A DNA stretch of 64,000 bases from NCBI RefSeq assembly GCF_030272615.1, contig NC_081411.1, forward strand, positions 216,206,154 to 216,270,153, in the 5' to 3' direction. Position 1 is the first letter of the stretch; each line of letters starts with the position of its first letter. Below, piece after piece: positions 57,618 to 64,000 of this stretch. The notes under the pieces are model-generated. The model was not told where the DNA came from. It made no database searches and was given only the letters and a program-made list of their open reading frames with translations. Source of the DNA: Cryptomeria japonica. Its lineage: Eukaryota > Streptophyta > Pinopsida > Cupressales > Cupressaceae. The translations under genes were made by a program, and so were the position numbers.

Positions 57618-58111
57618 TGCTTAACTGACCTCATGAAGAGGGACAACCCCTAACTGACTTCTAAGATACTCAAAAGTAGCCTTAGGCAGAGGTTTAGTAA
57701 AAATATCTACAAGTTGTTCCTTGGTAGAAACATGCTCCAAGATCACATCTTTACTCTGTACTTTTTCCCTTAAGAAATGATACTTCAATTTAATATGCTT
57801 GGTTCGTGCATGTAAAACAAGGTTCTTGGAAATATTTATGGCACTTGTATTATCACATAAAATCTTTATAGGTTCTGAAATCTTCATCTTAAAACCTTCC
57901 AAAATGTGCCTCATCCATATAGCCTGAGTACAATTCATGTAAGTTGCAACATACTCAGCTTCAACATTAGATTGTGATGTACAACTCTGCTTTTTACTAC
58001 TCCATGAAACAAGTCTCCCTCCAAGAAAAAATGCTCCACCGGTTGTGCTTTTCCAGTCATCAACATTTCCTTCCCAATCTGCATATGTGTACACCTTCAA
58101 TCCTCCATATG
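57618..58111 (-). pseudogene. Copia-4 RNase H
   Basis: 159 uninterrupted codons: L-K-V-Y-T-Y-A-D-W-E-G-N-V-D-D, GGAFFLGGRLVSWSSKKQ, V-E-A-E-Y, LCDNTSAINISKNLVLHA, EQLVDIFTKPLPKATFEYL. Closest to Copia-1 and Copia-5. Separated from its RT by LTR-7; removing that insertion joins D-Y-G-L-W-Y to the segment starting Y-G-G-L. Confidence 0.88.
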
Positions 58112-58116
58112 GATAC

Positions 58117-59512
58117 TGTAGTCACACAAATCTATCCAACTTAATTAAATAAATATTCGCTATTTATTTGATTAAAAATCCACTAGCCATCAGTTAATTA
58201 AATTAATATTTAATTAATTTATTCCCAAACATTCTTCTATTAATTAAATAAATTATTCAATCTATTTTAATTAATTCATTAAATCAAATTCCAATCAATT
58301 AAATAAATAAAATCTATTTATTTAATTAAATCCCCTATTTCTCTTTTAAATAAATTAAAATAAAACATTTATTTAAATCATTATCCCCCCCCCCCCCCCC
58401 CACTTGCATTTTCCTACAAATTCAACTTGCACACATTTTATTGGAATAAATGAATTAATTTATTTTTAATAAAATCCTATTTTCCCTCACCCACCAAATC
58501 CACTTGCAAAAATCTAATCCCCTTCTAGATTCTTCTAACCCCTTCCTAATTAGCCTAATCCATCCCCTAATTATTGTCACATTCCTAAGCAAAATGGAGT
58601 CACTTCTCAAAGACTCCAAAGTCTTTGAAAAGCATTTAATGCTTTGTGTGTTCAACAAATTAACCCCCAAAGTCTTCCAAGACCACTAATGGCTCTTACA
58701 TGACCATTTATGGCTCTTACATAACCATTTATGGTTATTTCAAACTTGTCTCCCCAAACATTTATTGTTTTGACCATATTCATCCTTTTCACATTTGCAC
58801 AAGAGTTTATCCATTGGATAAAAGCTTTATTCTTTGAATAAAGAGTTTATTCATTCAATTAACCTTGACTTAAACTCCCAAAGTCATGTCAAGCATTTAA
58901 TGCTTATTCCCTCCCCTCTCAACCTATCTCACACTGACACTTGTCATCCTGGGATTGGGTTGGAAGCCCTCACATGGATTTGAAATCATTCAATCCTGAC
59001 CCTTGTTGAGATTGCTCGATCTCAACCATCCATTGCTCCATTTTTCCTATAAATAGAGCCCATTTTTTCATAATCCAAATCCTAAAAACTTGTATGCATT
59101 TAACCTATAGGCATTTTAGAGAGCATTTAGCATAGCAAACTCATGTATTGTCATTTTGGTTAAAATAAATCATTTTAGCATCAATAGCTTAATATTAGTT
59201 TCTTTATTTACTTTTAGAGCAATATCTCAATCTCAATCCTCCATAAGCATCCATAGTGCAAAAAGCTACTGAGAGCTACACTATTTTGGAACTTGGAGAG
59301 GAGAGGAACAAGGGAGAAGGAGCTAAGAGCATGTTAGGAGGTATTTGGAGATGCCTCATCATATTTGCTTCATTAGTTAGATATATTAGCATGATTTTAG
59401 TGTCTCTCTTGATATGCCTGTTTAGATTAGTTTTTGATTGACTAACACTAACGGTTTCTTGTCTTGTGTGTTATTTATCTTAGACTAACCTTGTCCATTT
59501 TGTAGTGCATCA
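58117..59512 (+). repeat. solo LTR-7 (Ty3, same type as the Tat/Ogre-like LTR)
   Basis: Starts TGTAGTCACACAAATC, ends TTTTGTAGTGCATCA, flanked by perfect GATAC (58112-58116 and 59513-59517). Same layout as 22524-23783: AATTAAAT-rich start, C run (58385-58401), CACTTGCA zone, TATA box CTATAAATAG at 59047-59056. Downstream of the TATA box are about 465 bp. No internal region. Short frames in it are not genes. Confidence 0.9.
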
Positions 59513-59517
59513 GATAC

Positions 59518-60560
59518 CATAACCCATAATCAACAGTACCTTTCAAATATCTAAAAATCCTCTTGGTTGCTATCAAATGTGTTTCCTTAGGATTCTTCTG
59601 GAGTCTAGCAACTATGCCAACTGCATGAGCTATGTCTGGTCTGTTGTGAACAACATAGTGCAATTTTCCAATCATTGACCTGTATTCCTTCTCATCAATA
59701 GATTTGGACTCATCTTCCTTAGACAACTTACAACCTGTAGCCATAGGTGTCCCAACAGGTTTACAGTCACTCATGTCAAATATCTTCAAAACCTCTTTCA
59801 CATACTTAGATTGTGTGATGAAAATACCATTCTTCATTTGCTATATTTACAAGCCTATGAAAATTTTTATTTCTCCCACTAAAGGCATTTCAAACTCATT
59901 TTTCATTTCATCTACAAAATTGTTGCTCATGTCATCATTACCTCCAAATATGATATCATCAACAAATACTTCGTTGACTAGTATTTTATCTCCTTCAGAT
60001 TTGAGATATATGTTACTATCATCATTGGTTCTCAGAAAGCCTATCTTCATTAGATGTGTATGAAGCCTTTCATACCATGTTCTTGGTGCTTGCTTTAATC
60101 CATATAAAGCTTTATGCAATCTGCATACCATGTCTTTCTCATCAGTCAAAGCATAACCATTTGGCTGCTCAATGTATACTTCTTCTAGTATCCCATTCAA
60201 AAATGTTGACTTAACATCCATCTGGTATACCTTGAATTTCTTGTGTGCTGCAAATGCAAGTAAAGTTCTGACACCTTCCAGTCTTGCTGCTGGTGAAAAA
60301 ATCTCACCATAGTCTTCTCCTTCCTCTTGTTCATAACCTTTGCAAACCAACCTAGCTTTATTACGAACTACAACACCATCTTCATTCAACTTGTTCCTAA
60401 AAACCCACTTAGTACCTATTACATTTTTATTCACCGATCGGGGTACTAGGGTCCATGTGTTGTTCTTCTCCATTTGATCTAATTCCTCCTCCATATCTTT
60501 AACCCGATGATCATTACCAAATGCTTCCTTAGCAGTTCTTGGTTTAATAGTGGAGATCAT
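59518..60560 (-). pseudogene. Copia-4 RT
   Basis: [66 protein letters not shown]. The 237-codon frame ends in TAA within F-I-G-L-Q; a TAG follows two codons later; then MKNGIFITQSKYVKEVL and DEKEYRSMIGKLHYVVHN-type sequence to L-W-Y at 59518. One residue is missing in the I-L-E-E-V-Y stretch relative to Copia-5. Confidence 0.88.
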
Positions 60561-61140
60561 GCAAGAATTCTCTCTGATTATTCTTTTGGTTAGTACTCCA
60601 GCATTCTTATCTCCAATAATTTATTCAGGATTGTGATTCGGTCTCACATATCTTGGACTAACATGATCATTATCTTCAGATTTAGCTTCTTTATTATCAT
60701 CATCTTCTTCTGAATTTATCTGTGTCGGTTGAACTAGTACATCAATATTTGCTTTGCCAGTTTCAAATTTCACAGTTTCTAGTTCCAAAAACAAAATGCA
60801 AGGATCTTCATCCTTTTTCTCTGAACTGGTTTCCTTTGAGACTTTAGAATATTTATCCACTCAAACATCAACACTTTCAATAATTCTCTGTGTCTGGTTG
60901 TTAAAACACTTGTAGGCCTTACTCTTGGTGAAATAGCTAAGAAATATACCTTCAACACTTTTAGCCTCAAATTTTCTAATATAATCACCTCTCTTAATAA
61001 AAATTTGCTTCCAAATATTCTGAAATAACTAACATCAGGTGATCTACCATACCAATATTCATAAGGAATCTTGTCCTTACCTCTTTTATCAAAATTCGGT
61101 TCATAGTGTAGACAGTTGTGTTGACAGCTTCTCTCCAAAA
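60561..61140 (-). pseudogene. Copia-4 integrase C-terminus and linker to RT
   Basis: Two overlapping frames (61138-60779 and 60860-60621) contain YEYWYGRSPDVSYFRIFGSK, then an acidic linker (NSEEDDDNKEAKSEDNDHV) and PRYVRPNHNPE. A frameshift near 61005-60990 and stops separate them. Confidence 0.75.
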
Positions 61141-61619
61141 AGTTTTCACTACACCTCCTTGTATCAACATCGTCCTTGCAACTTCAACAACTGACCGGTT
61201 GTTCCTCTCTGTGATAACATTCTATTGCGGTGTCCTTGGTGTAGAAAACTGTCGTTTGATACAATTTTCTTCACAATATCTAGTGAATTCCTCATAAGTA
61301 AATTCACCACTCTGATTTGTCCTCAGACACTTTATCTTCTTACCGCTATCCTTCTCATCTAAGGCCCTGAATGCCTTGAACTTACCAAAAGCTTCAGTCT
61401 TATCCTTCAAGAATGTGACCCACATCATCCTTGAGCAATCACCAGTGAAGATCATAAAATATCTGCCACCTTGAATACTTTTGTTCTTATTGGTCCACAA
61501 AGATCTGTATGAACCAAATATAACAAATGTTCTGTTGAAAAAGATTTTCTCTTGAAATTTGAGGATTTCATCTTTCCCAAGTGACATTCTTTGCATAGAG
61601 CATTAACCGGTTTGTCTAC
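61141..61619 (-). pseudogene. Copia-4 integrase core
   Basis: A frameshift near 61560 hides the first catalytic Asp (H-T-D-L-C-G-P is visible in an alternative frame near 61505). The downstream part reads GGRYFMIFTGDCSRMMWV and L-R-T-N-Q-S-G-E-F: the second catalytic Asp is Asn. TAG follows TPRTPQ at 61222, in the P-Q-Q-N-G motif. Confidence 0.82.
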
Positions 61620-62540
61620 CTAAGGCAAACCTCTCACTATCTTGGACTTACTCACTTTAACAATGTTATTAAAGTTTATATGACAAAATCTCCTATGCCA
61701 AAGCCAACTATCATCTATCTTTGCAATTAAATAGTTGCTGACTTTAGGATTAAGGTGAAATAGGTTACCTTTAGTTTGCTTCTCGGTTGCAATCAGTTCA
61801 CCTTTGTTGTCATGGATTTTGCACATACCATTTTTAAACTGTAATGGGTATCCTCTGTCATTGAGTTGTGCCACACTCAAAAGATTGTGCTTTAGACCTT
61901 CAATCCAGTAGACATCATCTGCACTACTCTTTCCATTAAGAGAAATAGTTCCCTTACCGTTAACCATGCAGGATGAGTCATTACCAAATCTTACAACTCC
62001 GCCATCAAATTCCTTCAAAGAAATAAATTTGCTCCTATCACCGGTCATGTGATGTGAACAACCACTATCAATGATCCAATCATCAGAGTTATCCATCCTG
62101 GATACTAATGCCTTCTGGTCTAACATCTCTTCTTTAATGGCTACAAACACAATGTCTTCATTAACATCACCATCAAATTCTTCATCAGTGATACCACCAT
62201 CAAGAGCAATAAGACAATCTCTTTTGCCTTTACCCTTATACTTCTTGAATTTCTCTCGTTTGTGCTCATTATCACCATTAGGACAATTAGTAGAAATGTG
62301 TCCAATCTTGTTGCATGCAAAACATTTCAAAGGTAATTTGCCTCTATATTTACCTGTACCCCTAGGCAACCGCTTGGCCAACAATGCTTCAAGCTCAACT
62401 AAACTATCTTCATCATCAGCTTCTCTGTTGGATCTAGATTCATAACTGTGACTAGCATCTCTACTTTTTCTCACAGATGGGTTAGAAAAAGAAGCTCTAA
62501 ATGCAGACTCAGATTTCTGTACACTACCATCATAACCATT
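61620..62540 (-). pseudogene. Copia-4 zinc knuckle, protease, pre-integrase
   Basis: Nearly 300 open codons: ALLAKRLPRGTGKYRGKLPL, knuckle C-F-A-C-N-K-I-G-H-I-S-T-N-C, W-I-I-D-S-G-C-S-H-H-M-T-G protease site, GGVVRFGNDSSCMVNGKGTI, GLKHNLLSVAQLNDRGYPL, W-L-W-H-R-R-F-C-H. Ends in TAG after V-R-G-L-P, a position that is also TAG in Copia-1. Confidence 0.88.
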
Positions 62541-63119
62541 TCATTCAAAAGCAGTAAGATTGCCAATGATGGAGTCAAGAGTTACCTTAGTTTTGTCAAT
62601 GGACTTCAACTCCTGAATAGCTGCAACTCGGATAGCATAAACCGGTAGCAGGGTTCTCAGTACCTTACTGATCACTATGGAATCTTCCACTTTACCTCCT
62701 GCACTCTTAATTTCACCGACTATCTCCTTTATCCTTTGACCATACTGTTGGATATTCTCACCTTCAGCCATCTGCGTGTCATCAAACTTTCCTCTTAGAC
62801 TCTCTTCTTTAGCAATCTTAACATGTTCATCACCACTATAAATCTCTTCAAGTTTTTTCCATACCTCGTATGTAGTTTCAAGACCATGAACATCTACATA
62901 TTCTGCATCAGACAAAGAACTGATAATGGCCTCTAATGCTTGATGATTTTCTTGTTTCTCTTTCTTTTGATTATCAGTCAACATCCTAGTAGGTGCAACA
63001 TATTTAGTATCGACATGTTCCCAATACTGACTTCCCAGACTCTTGATATAAATTTTCATTTTGTTACTCCATATCCTGTAGTTCTCTCTATTAAACTTCA
63101 GACCTTCCTTCTTCATCAT
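62541..63119 (-). pseudogene. Copia-4 Gag
   Basis: Start ATG-ATG-AAG-AAG at 63119. Uninterrupted to TGA at 62541: NRENYRIWSNKMKIYIKSL, SDAEYVDVHGLETTYEVW, GDEHVKIAKEESLRGKF, ENIQQYGQRIKEIVGEIK, VLRTLLPVYAIRVAAIQEL. The same frame continues after the TGA. The Copia-1 Gag is its nearest relative here. Confidence 0.9.
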
Positions 63120-63175
63120 GATCTGCAAGATCTTTACCTGAAGTTGTTAGGCTTAGACCTTAGAGGACCTAATAT

Positions 63176-63187
63176 GCGCTGATACCA
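63176..63187 (-). other. Copia-4 primer-binding site
   Basis: Minus strand TGGTATCAGCGC, one mismatch from the initiator-Met complement, two bases from the LTR end. Confidence 0.8.
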
Positions 63188-63189
63188 AT

Positions 63190-64000
63190 TGATGGTATGA
63201 TGAAAGAATAAGTATTCGGTTAACTACTGAGAGGGGGGGTGAATCAATAGATAGAAAAATTGATACAAACTTCACCAATCTCAAAAATCAATCTCTCAAA
63301 TTAAACTTAGAACTAACAATGTTATACCAGTGTTAAGATAAAAACTCATAAGATAAACCAGTTGATTGTTACAACAAATTAACAGTAAACAACTTCTTCA
63401 TTTTTCAATGCTTTTGGTTATCATGACTTATCAAAGTAGTTAAGTAGTTAAGTAAATCAACTATGAAAATATAACCACAAAAACATTCACCACTTGACAC
63501 AAATATTTTTTACCTGGAAACCCAAATAGGTAAAAACCACGGTGAGATGAGACTCACAAGATAACTATCTGAACTCTTCTGAAGTTTGCCCTATTAGGAA
63601 TCTAGCATGTTAAAGGTTTACAAAAAGTCCTGTTAAGAACTGATCCTGTTAGGAATCACCCAATTAAGGGATTGACTACAATGCCTTGTTAGAAGCAATA
63701 CCCTGTAAGGAGTAACCTCGGTAGAGAATTTGAAAATCCAAGCTAATGGATCACCTTGTTAGAGGATTTGAAAAGTACTAAGCTTGTTAGAGCTTACCCA
63801 GTTAGGGGATTTCAATTTTGTTGTAATTGTTAGAAAACAACAGGAGTTTTCTGATCTATCTGAATAGCACTACACTTGCTTGATCAGATCCATTTCATGC
63901 TCCTATCTGCCTTTACTCAAACTACAGATACATCATCCGATTCAGCAACCACACACTCAACTGATTTGTGCCCACTCTTTGCCAACTCATTAAACTAAAC
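63190..64000 (-). repeat. Copia-4 5' LTR (partial, runs off the window)
   Basis: Matches 41624-42435 with scattered substitutions. Contains the reversed shared module (63512-63545), a G run (63230-63237) and reversed CCTAACAGG repeats. About 560 bp or more should lie beyond the window. Confidence 0.9.

Larger units (their letters stand above)
41624..64000 (-). mobile_element. Copia-4, Sirevirus-like element, host of the right-hand nest (continues past window)
   Basis: Minus-strand element. The 5' LTR begins at 63190 and runs off the window; the internal region is 63189-57289; the 3' LTR is 57288-57032 continued at 42740-41624 after an interruption by Copia-5. LTR-7 is inserted in its pol. 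The left flank is CCTTC (41619-41623); the matching TSD would lie beyond 64000. Without insertions, the part inside the window is about 6.7 kb. Coding parts are dead. Confidence 0.9.

Noticed and set aside
1-64000. tRNA, rRNA, snRNA genes or organellar insertions
   Set aside because: I saw no cloverleaf with proper boxes, no rRNA core sequence and no recognisable organelle gene; a tRNAscan/Rfam search would settle it.

Overview
This 64-kb window looks like intergenic DNA from a large, AT-rich, retrotransposon-dominated land-plant genome. A conifer or other gymnosperm is plausible, because the LTR elements are old, decayed and deeply nested, but the sequence alone does not prove it. I found no intact cellular gene, no tRNA or rRNA gene and no CRISPR array. 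Almost every recognisable coding region is a broken retroelement or DNA-transposon gene. The main exception is an 86-codon open frame at 41363-41623 (minus), cut off by a retrotransposon, which I cannot assign to a family.

Layout. 0.8-2.4 kb: minus-strand relic of a CACTA (tnp2) transposase. 2.9-4.4 kb: isolated Copia LTR. 7.8-9.2 kb: remains of a Ty3 chromovirus (Gag zinc knuckles, end of pol, 3' LTR). 10.1-23.8 kb: one long Ty3 element of Tat/Ogre type with an extra ORF before gag, gag, DGG protease, G-patch, RT, RNase H, a second RNase H, integrase, a 4.6-kb non-coding tail and a 3' LTR; no 5' LTR was found. 23.8-25.6 kb: a giant imperfect palindrome made of about 135-bp units. 25.3-39.05 kb: Copia-1 (plus), interrupted by Copia-2 (29747-35858), which is interrupted by solo LTR-3 (32876-34108, minus). 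39.05-41.3 kb: microsatellites, a 136-bp near-perfect palindrome, a CpG-rich promoter-like islet and an AT-rich ~190-bp tandem repeat. 41.36-41.62 kb: the orphan ORF fragment. 41624 to beyond the end: Copia-4 (minus). Its left LTR is split by Copia-5 (42741-57031, plus), whose RNase H gene is split by Copia-6 (48247-54963, plus). Its pol is split by solo Ty3 LTR-7 (58117-59512).

Nest boundaries rest on TG...CA termini and 5-bp target-site duplications (TSDs): Copia-6 AATAC/AATAC, LTR-7 GATAC/GATAC, LTR-3 AAAAC/AAAAC, Copia-2 GGATA/GGCTA, Copia-5 CACTA/CACTC. Copia-1, -4, -5 and -6 share LTRs of about 1.06-1.55 kb, an initiator-Met tRNA primer site, FVDD reverse transcriptases and repeated purine tracts before the 3' LTR, which resembles the Sirevirus branch. 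Copia-2 (350-bp LTR) looks Tork/Tnt1-like. Nonsense mutations are dominated by CAG to TAG, as expected from deamination of methylated cytosine. Several stop codons recur at the same positions in different elements.
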